This document shows, one piece after another, positions 16,631 through 25,044 of a DNA stretch of 64,000 nt. The stretch is from assembly GCF_003313385.1 (NCBI RefSeq), contig NZ_QMHN01000001.1:397673-461672 (forward strand), given 5' to 3'. Position 1 is the stretch's first letter; every line of letters begins with the position of its first letter. The notes under the pieces are model-generated. The model was not told the DNA's origin. It did not search any database and saw nothing but the letters and a program-made list of their open reading frames with translations. Origin of the DNA: Pedobacter chitinilyticus. Its GTDB lineage: Bacteria > Bacteroidota > Bacteroidia > Sphingobacteriales > Sphingobacteriaceae. Both the position numbers and the translations under genes were made by a program.

Positions 16631-16665
16631 AAAAAGGCTCAAACCATTTAAGTTTGAGCCTTTTT
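16631..16665. terminator. Bidirectional terminator
   Basis: 14-bp perfect stem AAAAAGGCTCAAAC (16631-16644) / GTTTGAGCCTTTTT (16652-16665), 7-nt loop. It separates the oxidoreductase (+) from the deacetylase pair (-). Confidence 0.92.
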
Positions 16666-16684
16666 CATTTCATTAATAATCGTT

Positions 16685-17548
16685 TTACTTAAAACTCTTT
16701 TTAATGCTATGCAATAGATTTCTGGCCGTGTAATTCCCTGGGTCAATAATTCTCCTAATGGTGTATAAAGGATAATTTTCGTCTCTTTTGGTAGAGAGGA
16801 TGAAAGCGGCTTTGAAACCGTGTTCCTTTAGTTTTGGTAACGAACTACTCTTGTAAACACCGTAAGGGTAAGCAAAGTATTCAATCTTTTTGCCTGTGAT
16901 TTTTTCCAGCTTTTGAGTAGGCTCGTCAATTTGTGTTTTCCAATCCTCCTCGTTAAATTTAGCAAAGTTCTTATGGTCGTAGGTATGACTGGCAATCACA
17001 TTGCCCTGATCAGAAAGTTCCTTGATTTGTTGAGCATTCATGTAGGCAATTCTTCCTTTTTTGCCAATAGAAACCGTCATGATGAAATAAACACCTTTAA
17101 AACCGTATTGCTTTAAAGTAGGATAAGCCACGGTAAATTGGTCCAAATCAGTATCATCGAAAGTGAACATAATTGGTTTTTTTGGAAGTGCTTTACCATA
17201 AACCAAATAGTCATAAAGCTGGTCGGGAAGTATCGATTGATAACCACTATCCGCCAACATTTTAACGTGTTCTTTAAACTTAGTAGGAGAGATGATGTCA
17301 TCCTTTGCTCGATTCCCATCACTAGGTAACCATTCTCTTATTTGGTGATAACACAATACTGGCACTTCTTTTCTAGCTAAAATAGTCGCTGCATCAGCCG
17401 TTTTTAAAGTGTCGGTAGTGGGTGTTGCTGTAACAAATGAAGTATCGGTGGCTTCGGTGGTCGCACTTAAGCTTTTTTCTCCCGAAGAAGATTGACAGGC
17501 GGTAAAAATAATGGGGCATATGAATGCCCCAAGTATCAATTTTTTCAT
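16685..17548 (-). CDS. Polysaccharide deacetylase lipoprotein (paralogue 1)
   Basis: 287 aa. Lipoprotein signal with lipobox Cys (IFTAC, Cys about 18), a Thr/Ser-rich spacer, then a NodB/CE4 domain about 60-287. Metal and catalytic motifs: 'MFTFDDTDLDQ' (Asp pair), 'SHTYDHKNF' (His pair) and 'YFAYPYGVY'. It likely removes acetyl groups from cell-wall or extracellular glycans. It is preceded 12 bp away by a paralogue with the same architecture, so it is second in a two-gene operon formed by tandem duplication. Confidence 0.9.
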   Translation of the reverse strand: MKKLILGAFICPIIFTACQSSSGEKSLSATTEATDTSFVTATPTTDTLKTADAATILARKEVPVLCYHQIREWLPSDGNRAKDDIISPTKFKEHVKMLADSGYQSILPDQLYDYLVYGKALPKKPIMFTFDDTDLDQFTVAYPTLKQYGFKGVYFIMTVSIGKKGRIAYMNAQQIKELSDQGNVIASHTYDHKNFAKFNEEDWKTQIDEPTQKLEKITGKKIEYFAYPYGVYKSSSLPKLKEHGFKAAFILSTKRDENYPLYTIRRIIDPGNYTARNLLHSIKKSFK

Positions 17549-17560
17549 GTAAAGTAAAGC

Positions 17561-18448
17561 TTAAAAACTTTTTACAATGCTGTTGTGTAATGTTTTTGGA
17601 CTCCAGTAGCCGCTGGCAATAATACGACGAACGGTGTAAAGCGGCTCGTTAGGGTCGCGTTTGTCGGCCAAGGCAAAAGCCATTTTGAAACCACGTTTTT
17701 TAAGCTCAGGAATACCTTGTGAGTTCCACAAACCAAATGGATAAGCAAAATAATCAATTTTTTTGCCTGTAATTTCTTCCAAACGTTTGGTTGGTTTATC
17801 TAACTGCTCTTCCCAATCCTTACCCTCATATTTTTTGAAGTTTTTGTGGTCGTAAGTATGGCTCCCAATCACGTTACCTTCATCAGATAACTGCTTGATT
17901 TGGTCTGAGCTCATATAATCTACAAACTTTCCTTTTTTACCAATAGAAACGGTCATAATGAAATAAACCGCTTTATAGCCGTGCTTTTTTAATAACGGAT
18001 TTACCACCGTAAACTGATCCAAATCAGTATCATCAAAAGTGAGCATGATTGGTTTTTTGGGTAGTGGTTTGCCTTCGTTTAAATAAGCATAAAGTTGGTC
18101 TGGTAAAATGGTGTTGTAGCCACTATCAACCAACATTTTAATATGATTTTTGAAATTCTCAATCTCAACAATATAATCTTTGCCAACCTTACCATCCGTA
18201 GGTTTCCAGTTACGTACCTGGTGGTAGCATAAAATGGGAACCTGTGGTCTTTCTAAAATCGTTTTAGCATCTGCAACTTTAATGTTTTTAGTATCAACAG
18301 GGGTGCTTTGATTTTCGGTTTGTTCAGTGCTGGCCACATTAGTTACGCTATCCTTAGTTTCACTATTTTGAGCAGTTTGGGATTTTGATTGACATCCAGC
18401 TCCATAAACCAGTGCCAATGCCATAAGAGGTAAGAAAAATCTTTTCAT
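17561..18448 (-). CDS. Polysaccharide deacetylase lipoprotein (paralogue 2)
   Basis: 295 aa from ATG 18448 ('MKRFFLPLMALALVYGAGC', lipobox Cys about 19). An in-frame ATG at 18469 overlaps a TAGTTTTG -7 box (18467-18474) and is rejected as the start. NodB motifs: 'LTFDDTDLDQ', 'SHTYDHKNF', 'YFAYPFG'. It is close to the downstream copy along most of its length; the linker after the lipobox differs most. The catalytic residues are kept in both, so neither looks like a pseudogene. Confidence 0.9.
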   Translation of the reverse strand: MKRFFLPLMALALVYGAGCQSKSQTAQNSETKDSVTNVASTEQTENQSTPVDTKNIKVADAKTILERPQVPILCYHQVRNWKPTDGKVGKDYIVEIENFKNHIKMLVDSGYNTILPDQLYAYLNEGKPLPKKPIMLTFDDTDLDQFTVVNPLLKKHGYKAVYFIMTVSIGKKGKFVDYMSSDQIKQLSDEGNVIGSHTYDHKNFKKYEGKDWEEQLDKPTKRLEEITGKKIDYFAYPFGLWNSQGIPELKKRGFKMAFALADKRDPNEPLYTVRRIIASGYWSPKTLHNSIVKSF

Positions 18449-18466
18449 AAAGTACTTAAATACGAA

Positions 18467-18474
18467 CAAAACTA
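18467..18474 (-). promoter_or_regulatory. -7 box of the deacetylase operon
   Basis: Minus-strand TAGTTTTG, 18 nt upstream of ATG 18448. No clear -33. It decides against the longer start. Confidence 0.5.
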
Positions 18475-18645
18475 AGCAATAACATCAGAATTGGTAGTGG
18501 TGTTGATAAATATTTACCCATCCTTTTAAAAAAAATAAAAGCTTGGATGAAAACTCACTCAATTATTACATAAAAACTGTTATGCTCACATCTTTTTGAT
18601 TTAAATTAGCTTACTCAAATTTCAATTACTTAACTAACTAAATAC

Positions 18646-21150
18646 ATGAAAAAACTCTACTTGTTCTCACTGTTAGGTTTGTTTTCGGGGATGGCGGCCA
18701 ATGCGCAAACCAAAACAATTACCACTACAGAAACGCTTCAGGTACCACAAAAAGCTAATTACCAAATGGCAGCCCGTTTTTCGCCTAGCAAATTGCGAAA
18801 AATGATTTATTCTACCAGTGTAGACCCACATTGGCTCAAACAAACCAATCGTTTTTGGTACGAATACGAAACACCTAACGGAAAAAATTGGTATATCGTT
18901 GAACCCGCTTCGAGAAATAAAAAGCAACTTTTTGACCCTGCGAAGCTGGCGGCAGAGATTACTTTAATTACCCGAGATCCATTTGATGCTCAACATTTGC
19001 CAATAGAGAACCTAAAATTCAGCAACGATGAAAAGTCGGTGACTTTTGAAATAAAAAGTACCATTGACGAAGTAAAGCCAGATAGAAAAGATAAAAAAGC
19101 AGCCGATTCGATGCAGAAGAAAATCTTCAAATTCCAGTATGAACTGGCTGGCGGCAAACTCATAGAAATCAAAAATTTTAAAAGACCAAAAGCAAAACCA
19201 AATTGGGGTGCAGTAGCGCCAGATTCTTCTGCCATCATTTTTACGCGTAACTACAATCTTTTTTGGATGGATAAAGCCAACTATCAAAAGGCTTTAAAAA
19301 ATGAAGAAGATAGCACCATTGTAGAGCATCAATTAACCAAAGATGGCGTAAAATACTATTCTTTTGGAAGTGACGGCAGTGGTGAGAACAACGAAGAAAT
19401 CATTAAAAATGATAAAAAGCGTAGAAGAGCATTTGTACTTTGGTCGCCAGATTCAAAATACTTTGTCATTCAACGCTCAGATAGCAGAAAAGTAAAAGAC
19501 CTTTGGGTAATCAATAGCGTTAGCGCAGGCAGACCAACTTTGGAAACTTACAAATACCAAATGCCAGGTGAGGCCGAAGCACCACAAGATGAAGTTTGGT
19601 TGTTTAATTTCGCTCAAAAAACGAGTAAAAAATTAAACGTTGCGGCTTTTAAAGACCAAAGTTTAAATACTTACAGCAAGCCAGCGTTAAATTCTGATAG
19701 AGATAACGAATTCCGTCCAGCGGTTTGGTTGGGTGACAATGGTAAATTTTACATGGGCCGCACCAGCCGTGATTTGAAGCGTATTGATGTTTGCGTGGTG
19801 GATGTAGCTAACGGTACCGTAAAACCATTAATTGAAGAACGCTTCAATACTTATGTAGAGGTACAACGTCCTGGTTTGGTGAATGGCGGTAAAGAACTCA
19901 TTCATTGGAGTGAGCGTGATGGTTGGGGGCATTTTTACCTGTTTGATGAAAACGGAAAACTAAAGAACCAAATCACTAAAGGTTCTTTTCACTGCGAGGA
20001 TATTGTAAATATCGACGAAAAAGCGAGAGTGCTTTATTTTACGGCTAATGGTCGTGAAGCCAAAGAAGATCCATATTATTATCATTTGTACCGTGTAAAT
20101 TTTGATGGTTCAGGTTTGAAATTGTTAAATGCAGGTGATTTCGACCATACTTCAAGCATGAATGACGATGGACGTTACTTTGTAGACAATTATTCAAGAG
20201 TAAATACCATTCCAAAATCTACTTTATACGATAATAACGGCAATAAGGTGATGGAGTTGGAGACTACTGATTTATCTTTGTTAATGGCAGCAGGTTATAA
20301 ATTCCCTGAACCATTTAAGGTAAAAGCGGATGACGGCGTAACCGATTTGTATGGGGTAATGTACAAGCCTTTCAACCTCGACCCAACTAGAAAATATCCT
20401 GTGATTGAGTATGTGTATCCAGGTCCACAAACCGAAGCGGTAAACAAAGCTTTTGGCCGTAGCATGGATAGAGTGGACCGCTTAGCGCAATTAGGTTATA
20501 TAGTCGTAACGGTAGGTAACAGAGGAGGTCACCCAGCACGTTCAAAATGGTACCATACTTATGGCTACGGAAACTTGCGTGACTACGGTTTAGCTGATAA
20601 AAAAGCAACTATCGAGCAATTGGCAGATAGATATTCGTTTATTGACGCTAATAAAGTGGGAATCACAGGGCACTCTGGAGGTGGTTTTATGTCTACCGCT
20701 GCCATGTTGGTATACCCAGATTTCTTTAAAGTAGCCGTTTCTGCTGCAGGTAATCACGATAATAGCATTTACAACCGCTGGTGGAGCGAAAAACACCATG
20801 GGGTGAAAGAAATTGTTTCCCTAAAAGGAGATACTTCTTTCAAGTATTCGATTGATAAAAACCCAGATTTAGCCAAAAACCTTAAAGGACATTTGTTGCT
20901 GATGCATGGCGATATCGATAATAACGTACACCCAGCAGGAAGTATTAGGGTAGCTAACGCCTTGATTAAAGCAGGCAAACGTTTCGATTTCATCATCGTG
21001 CCAGGTCAACGCCACGGTTTTGGCGACATGACAGAATACATGTTCTGGCGCTTAGCAGATTACTTCAATAACTACCTTTTAGACGATTTCTCTCAATCAA
21101 CCAACGTAAATATGACGGAGATGGATAGGGAAGTAGAACGTAAGAATTAA
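18646..21150 (+). CDS. Dipeptidyl-peptidase IV-type S9 peptidase
   Basis: 834 aa secreted enzyme. Signal peptide about 1-21 (ends ANAQ); DPP-IV N-terminal beta-propeller about 60-560; C-terminal alpha/beta hydrolase. The triad is readable as S677 (GHSGGG), D758 (HGDIDNN) and H790 (GQRHGF). DPP-IV enzymes cleave Xaa-Pro dipeptides from peptide N-termini in the periplasm. The nucleophile motif GHSGG differs from the GWSYGG of classical DPP-IV. The gene is monocistronic with its own terminator at 21168-21203. Confidence 0.93.
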   Translation: MKKLYLFSLLGLFSGMAANAQTKTITTTETLQVPQKANYQMAARFSPSKLRKMIYSTSVDPHWLKQTNRFWYEYETPNGKNWYIVEPASRNKKQLFDPAKLAAEITLITRDPFDAQHLPIENLKFSNDEKSVTFEIKSTIDEVKPDRKDKKAADSMQKKIFKFQYELAGGKLIEIKNFKRPKAKPNWGAVAPDSSAIIFTRNYNLFWMDKANYQKALKNEEDSTIVEHQLTKDGVKYYSFGSDGSGENNEEIIKNDKKRRRAFVLWSPDSKYFVIQRSDSRKVKDLWVINSVSAGRPTLETYKYQMPGEAEAPQDEVWLFNFAQKTSKKLNVAAFKDQSLNTYSKPALNSDRDNEFRPAVWLGDNGKFYMGRTSRDLKRIDVCVVDVANGTVKPLIEERFNTYVEVQRPGLVNGGKELIHWSERDGWGHFYLFDENGKLKNQITKGSFHCEDIVNIDEKARVLYFTANGREAKEDPYYYHLYRVNFDGSGLKLLNAGDFDHTSSMNDDGRYFVDNYSRVNTIPKSTLYDNNGNKVMELETTDLSLLMAAGYKFPEPFKVKADDGVTDLYGVMYKPFNLDPTRKYPVIEYVYPGPQTEAVNKAFGRSMDRVDRLAQLGYIVVTVGNRGGHPARSKWYHTYGYGNLRDYGLADKKATIEQLADRYSFIDANKVGITGHSGGGFMSTAAMLVYPDFFKVAVSAAGNHDNSIYNRWWSEKHHGVKEIVSLKGDTSFKYSIDKNPDLAKNLKGHLLLMHGDIDNNVHPAGSIRVANALIKAGKRFDFIIVPGQRHGFGDMTEYMFWRLADYFNNYLLDDFSQSTNVNMTEMDREVERKN

Positions 21151-21167
21151 GGAACACTTTATCAATA

Positions 21168-21203
21168 AAAAATCCCCAACGACGAAAGTTATTGGGGATT
21201 TTT
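21168..21203 (+). terminator. Terminator of the DPP-IV-type peptidase
   Basis: AAAAATCCCCAA (21168-21179) / TTGGGGATTTTT (21192-21203), 12-bp perfect stem ending in a T-run. Confidence 0.9.
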
Positions 21204-21225
21204 ATTTGGATCATATTTAGATTAG

Positions 21226-21435
21226 TAGGTGGTTAAAAAATAAAACATTACGAAATGAAGAAAATTAAGACCACATCCAATAAAACTTAATGTCTCTTAA
21301 TACCTTAATGGTTAAGACTAAAATGTCCTAAGGTGTCTTAGGTGGTAAAAAAACAAAATATTGAGAAACGAAGGCCATATCCAACAAAACTTAATGTTAA
21401 AACTAAAATGTTCTAAGGTGTCTTAGGTGGTCAAA
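21226..21435. repeat. Two degenerate direct repeats in the 313-bp intergenic region
   Basis: Copy 1 (about 21226-21346) and copy 2 (about 21347-21431) share 'RTCCAAYAAAACTTAATGT', 'ACTAAAATGTYCTAAGG' and TGTCTTAGGTGGT. No coding signal. The words resemble other 'CTTAGG' intergenic repeats of this genome. Confidence 0.65.
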
Positions 21436-21463
21436 ATTTCACCAATGAACTAATGAACCAAAC

Positions 21464-22330
21464 TCATTTCACCAACATCTTCACTAACTCCGTGCTATCC
21501 CCATTAAAAGCATTAAAATCTACCACATGTCCAATGCCATTTATTTTGGCCCGATCAGAGTGCTGCCAGAATTTCCAAAGACTTTTATCCATTCGTAATT
21601 GAGCTTGATGATAATTGGCAATCCATAAATGATAATCCTCAAATTCGCCCGCCAAGTAATCCTTATAAAATTTCAATCCCGTATAGATAATCGGTTTTAC
21701 CTTGGTTTTCATTTCCACGTAGTTGATGAAATCTGAAAGTTCAAGGCGCATTTTAGCAGGCGAAACGCCATCAAGACTTTCAATATCTACTACGGGAGGC
21801 AAATCACCTTTTTCGATGTTCACCACTTGCAAAAAGAATTTAGCCTGTGCTTTTCCATCTTTTTTCGGTCTGAAGAAATGGTAAGCACCACACATTAAAC
21901 CCGCTTTAGGTGCCTCTCGCCAATTGCGTTTAAAGTATGGATCAACCAATAAAAGTCCCTCTGTAGCTTTAATAAAAGCAAAACTGATCTTTACCTCATC
22001 CTCTTTCATTTCTTTTACCTTAAGCCAATCAATCTTGCCCTGATAATAAGAAACATCAATGCCATGTACCGTATGCTTTTTAGGTATCTTGATATTGAAG
22101 CTATGGTAGGTTCTGTAATTGGGATCTTGCCCATAATCTTTCACCCACCGCCATGCAGATACGAAACCACTTAGAATGTATCCATAATAAAGCGGAGAAA
22201 GTAGAATAAGTAATAAGCCAGCTAAAGCCACTTTCCAAGCCATAGGGAAAGGTTTGCCTTTCTTTTTTCTTGGAGCGGATTTTCTTGGACTTACCTTTCG
22301 TACGGGTGTTTTTCTTTTCTCTACTGGCAT
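21464..22330 (-). CDS. Glycoside hydrolase family 25 (lysozyme-like) protein
   Basis: 288 aa. The Lys/Arg-rich cytosolic N-terminus is followed by one transmembrane segment (about 31-52), so it is membrane-anchored with an extracytoplasmic GH25 domain (about 85-288). Family motifs: 'GIDVSYYQGKIDW' (first catalytic-site Asp), 'FAFIKATEG', 'PPVVDIE' (DxE acid pair), 'WIANYH', and 'WQHSD...VDFNAFNGD' at the C-terminus. It is expected to cleave the MurNAc-GlcNAc bond in peptidoglycan. No holin or phage genes surround it, so a cellular role is likely. Confidence 0.92.
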   Translation of the reverse strand: MPVEKRKTPVRKVSPRKSAPRKKKGKPFPMAWKVALAGLLLILLSPLYYGYILSGFVSAWRWVKDYGQDPNYRTYHSFNIKIPKKHTVHGIDVSYYQGKIDWLKVKEMKEDEVKISFAFIKATEGLLLVDPYFKRNWREAPKAGLMCGAYHFFRPKKDGKAQAKFFLQVVNIEKGDLPPVVDIESLDGVSPAKMRLELSDFINYVEMKTKVKPIIYTGLKFYKDYLAGEFEDYHLWIANYHQAQLRMDKSLWKFWQHSDRAKINGIGHVVDFNAFNGDSTELVKMLVK

Positions 22331-22450
22331 AAATCTTAATAAGGCAAAGTTGTAGAAAAAGCGATAATTTATTCAGTGTTTGTTTGGATTTGTTTTAATG
22401 TAATATGGAAGTTGATTAGTCTTAACCATTTGCAGAAGCATAAAATATAA

Positions 22451-22487
22451 AATCCTTCGCTAAAGAATGGTTTCCAAGCGAAGGATT
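22451..22487. terminator. 11-bp inverted repeat, probable terminator of the small OM barrel gene
   Basis: AATCCTTCGCT (22451-22461) / AGCGAAGGATT (22477-22487), 15-nt loop. AT-rich flanks, but only a weak T-tract on the minus strand. Confidence 0.6.
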
Positions 22488-22554
22488 AAATGAAGTATTT
22501 CGATATGACCTTTCCCCTCTTTCATTTTTAATTGAGGAGAATTAGCTCCTAGTA

Positions 22555-23205
22555 TTAAAAATGGAAATTAATACCTAACGACGGTTGATTTAAGTCACTT
22601 CCAAAAGAAAACTGAGTAACGCGAAAATCGGTAACATTTGGATTTGTATAATTATACTTCTGATTAAAATAGGTAAATAACCCAACTTTTAATTCTATTG
22701 CGATGTTTTTATGAGGGAAAACAGCAATTCCAGGTTGAATGCTTGCTAAATAACTTGTTGTTTTTCTATCTCTACTATAAGGGCCGATAGGTATAATTTC
22801 TTTCGTGTTACCTAACATCATACCAGCATTTACTTGCCCAAACAGTTTTATCTTTTCGTGTAAGTCTAGATAATACCTGAAAAAAGGATTAATAAGGTAG
22901 CTATGGGTTTTATCTCCTCCAATTTCGTTAGTAATTACCGTCCCATTTGCGGCGGTAGTTACTTTAGTAGGATTTCTTTTCTCGTAAGAGTATCTTAGTT
23001 CGATACCTAATAAAGCATTCTTCCCTACAAAAAATCCAGCAGAGGGACCTAAATTAAACGAAGTTACTTTTTGTTCTGTTTCCCCTTTGTAATCCATTGA
23101 GCTGAAGCCGACACCTCCACCAATAACTACTTTCCCTTTTTCTGTTTGGGCATGGCCATAAAGGCACAAGGTAACCGCAATAGCGGTTAAAAATTGTTTT
23201 TTCAT
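22555..23205 (-). CDS. Small outer-membrane beta-barrel protein
   Basis: 216 aa. Signal peptide about 1-20 (ends GHAQ). The mature protein has eight or so amphipathic strands and ends in Phe (NFHF), typical for recognition by the BAM complex. The N-terminal 'TEKGKVVIGGGVGFSS' closely resembles the protein at 39188-39790, so the two are paralogues. Role unknown (adhesion, stress or structural barrel). It sits alone between GH25 and a permease. Confidence 0.85.
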   Translation of the reverse strand: MKKQFLTAIAVTLCLYGHAQTEKGKVVIGGGVGFSSMDYKGETEQKVTSFNLGPSAGFFVGKNALLGIELRYSYEKRNPTKVTTAANGTVITNEIGGDKTHSYLINPFFRYYLDLHEKIKLFGQVNAGMMLGNTKEIIPIGPYSRDRKTTSYLASIQPGIAVFPHKNIAIELKVGLFTYFNQKYNYTNPNVTDFRVTQFSFGSDLNQPSLGINFHF

Positions 23206-23329
23206 ATATAAATTTCAATTTGTGTGTCCCTAATGTTAGGGAAAAAAATACAGAGATTGAAATTTTGAAGATTAATTCTTTGTTAAGAATGATAATCTTG
23301 GGTGCGTGTAGAGCTTTTAGTTTTATAAA

Positions 23330-23408
23330 CCTGATTGAGCGGATTAGCCCACAGCGAACGCTAGCGAGCGAGGACTATGAGCGAAAGCAGGACAGGAGTA
23401 CCCGATGA
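23330..23408. repeat. GC-rich palindromic intergenic element
   Basis: A GC-rich patch in an AT-rich spacer, with the palindrome CGCTAGCG and repeated GAGCG/GCGAAAG words. It has no start codon or coding logic. It looks like an interspersed repeat or a small structured RNA. Confidence 0.4.
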
Positions 23409-23442
23409 GCATTAAAGCATCTTTTCTAATAATATAGGGCAT

Positions 23443-23466
23443 AAAAAAGCCCCGCACGTGCGAGGC
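23443..23466 (-). terminator. Terminator of the APC permease gene
   Basis: GCCCCGCAC (23449-23457) pairs with GTGCGAGGC (23458-23466), with one mismatch. On the minus strand a T-run follows (A-run 23443-23448 on plus). Confidence 0.85.
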
Positions 23467-23489
23467 TTTCTATATAAATACTTTCTATC

Positions 23490-24923
23490 TTAAATACTTT
23501 GTCCTTCGCTTTTTCTTCTAAGCACAGAGTTTTTCTTACCGTAGAAGAAGTAAATGGCTACACCAAGCGCCATCCAAATGGCTAACCTGATCCAAGCCTC
23601 CAAAGGCAACGAGTACATCAAGTAAACGCAAACAACAATACCCAAAATTGGCACCAATGGCACTAATGGAGTTCTGAAAGGACGCTCTCTATCAGGATCT
23701 GTTTTGCGTAAAATCATTACACCGATACATACTAAAGAGAAGGCGAATAAAGTACCGATAGATACCATGTGGCCTAATTCGGTAACTGGAACAAAGCCTG
23801 CAAATAAACTTACAAATACCATAAAGAATAAGTTGGTTTTGTAAGGAGTTCTGTATTTAGAGTGGATACTACCAAAGAATTTAGGTAACAAACCGTCTTT
23901 AGACATGGTATAGAATACCCTCGATTGTCCCATTAACATCACTAGGATTACAGAAGTATAACCTGCCAAAATAGCAATGATTAACCCCATTTGCAACCAG
24001 CTGTAACCTGTTACCTTAAATGCTGTAGCAGCAGGAGAAGCATCACCTTTGAAAATTTGGAAAGGTACTAATCCTGTCATTACGTGAGCAAATAAAACGT
24101 ACAATACCGTACAAACCGCTAATGAACCTAAGATACCGATTGGCATCCCTTTTTGTGGGTTTTTAGCTTCTTGCGCAGCAGTAGAAACGGCATCGAAACC
24201 AATAAATGCAAAGAATACCAATGCAGCACCAGCGGCAATACCAGAAATACCAAATTCACCATAAACACCAGTGTTTTTAGGAATGTAAGGCGTGTGGTTT
24301 TCAGGGTTGATGAATTTCCAGCCTAAAGCAATGAATAAAATTACCACCGCTACTTTAACAATTACCAAGAAGTTGTTAAGGCTTGCCGACTCTTTTGTAC
24401 CACGTAGTAGCAATAAAGAAAGCAATGATACAATCACAATAGCTGGAAGGTTAATACCTCCGCCTTCAACTTCTGCAAATGATTTGGTTAAATAAAAAGG
24501 AAGTTCTACACCGAATTCGTGCAGTAGTTTATTGAAATATCCAGACCAAGATACACCAACCGTGGCGGCACCAAGTGCATACTCTAGTACCAAATCCCAG
24601 CCAATGATCCAAGCCATAAATTCGCCCATAGTTGCATAAGAATAAGTGTAGGCGCTACCTGCAACAGGTATCATCGACGCAAATTCTGCATAACATAATC
24701 CCGCGAAGGCACAGCCTATAGCTGCTAATACGAATGATAATGTTACAGCGGGTCCGGCATGATCGGCAGCAGCGATACCTGTTAACGAGAATAAACCTGC
24801 TCCAATAATTGCTCCAATACCAAGTGCAACAAGACTCTTATTGCTCAAGGTACGCTTGAGAGTGCCTTCGCCACTTTCTGCCGATTCGGCAACAAGCACA
24901 TCAATAGGCTTTCTTAAATTCAT
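23490..24923 (-). CDS. APC superfamily amino acid permease (cationic amino acid transporter type)
   Basis: 477 aa with 12 or more transmembrane helices. The APC signature in TM1 ('ALGIGAIIGAGLFSLTGIAAA') and 'FFAFIGFDAVSTAAQEAKNPQKGMP' in TM6 mark the CAT/YfnA-like subgroup, which imports amino acids with protons. The substrate is not resolvable from sequence. Its N-terminal cytosolic tail is about 25 residues. Its own terminator lies at 23443-23466. Confidence 0.92.
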   Translation of the reverse strand: MNLRKPIDVLVAESAESGEGTLKRTLSNKSLVALGIGAIIGAGLFSLTGIAAADHAGPAVTLSFVLAAIGCAFAGLCYAEFASMIPVAGSAYTYSYATMGEFMAWIIGWDLVLEYALGAATVGVSWSGYFNKLLHEFGVELPFYLTKSFAEVEGGGINLPAIVIVSLLSLLLLRGTKESASLNNFLVIVKVAVVILFIALGWKFINPENHTPYIPKNTGVYGEFGISGIAAGAALVFFAFIGFDAVSTAAQEAKNPQKGMPIGILGSLAVCTVLYVLFAHVMTGLVPFQIFKGDASPAATAFKVTGYSWLQMGLIIAILAGYTSVILVMLMGQSRVFYTMSKDGLLPKFFGSIHSKYRTPYKTNLFFMVFVSLFAGFVPVTELGHMVSIGTLFAFSLVCIGVMILRKTDPDRERPFRTPLVPLVPILGIVVCVYLMYSLPLEAWIRLAIWMALGVAIYFFYGKKNSVLRRKSEGQSI

Positions 24924-25002
24924 AAATTAATAATTAGTTGATTAGTTAGTTTGTTGATTTAAAAATTAACGGACCAAACCTAAAAAAAAATATCTACAAA
25001 TG

Positions 25003-25028
25003 AAAAAGGGATTTTTTGCAAAATCCCT
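25003..25028 (-). terminator. Terminator of the pyrophosphatase gene
   Basis: AGGGATTTT (25007-25015) / AAAATCCCT (25020-25028), followed on the minus strand by a T-run (A-run 25003-25006 on plus). Confidence 0.85.
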
Positions 25029-25044
25029 CTTATTTATTAATATT

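Noticed and set aside
18449..18469. Upstream start of the second deacetylase
   Set aside because: It overlaps the -7 box and spoils the lipoprotein signal; the ATG at 18448 gives a clean one.
21464..22330. Prophage lysis module
   Set aside because: The GH25 protein is membrane-anchored and no holin, tail or integrase genes are nearby.
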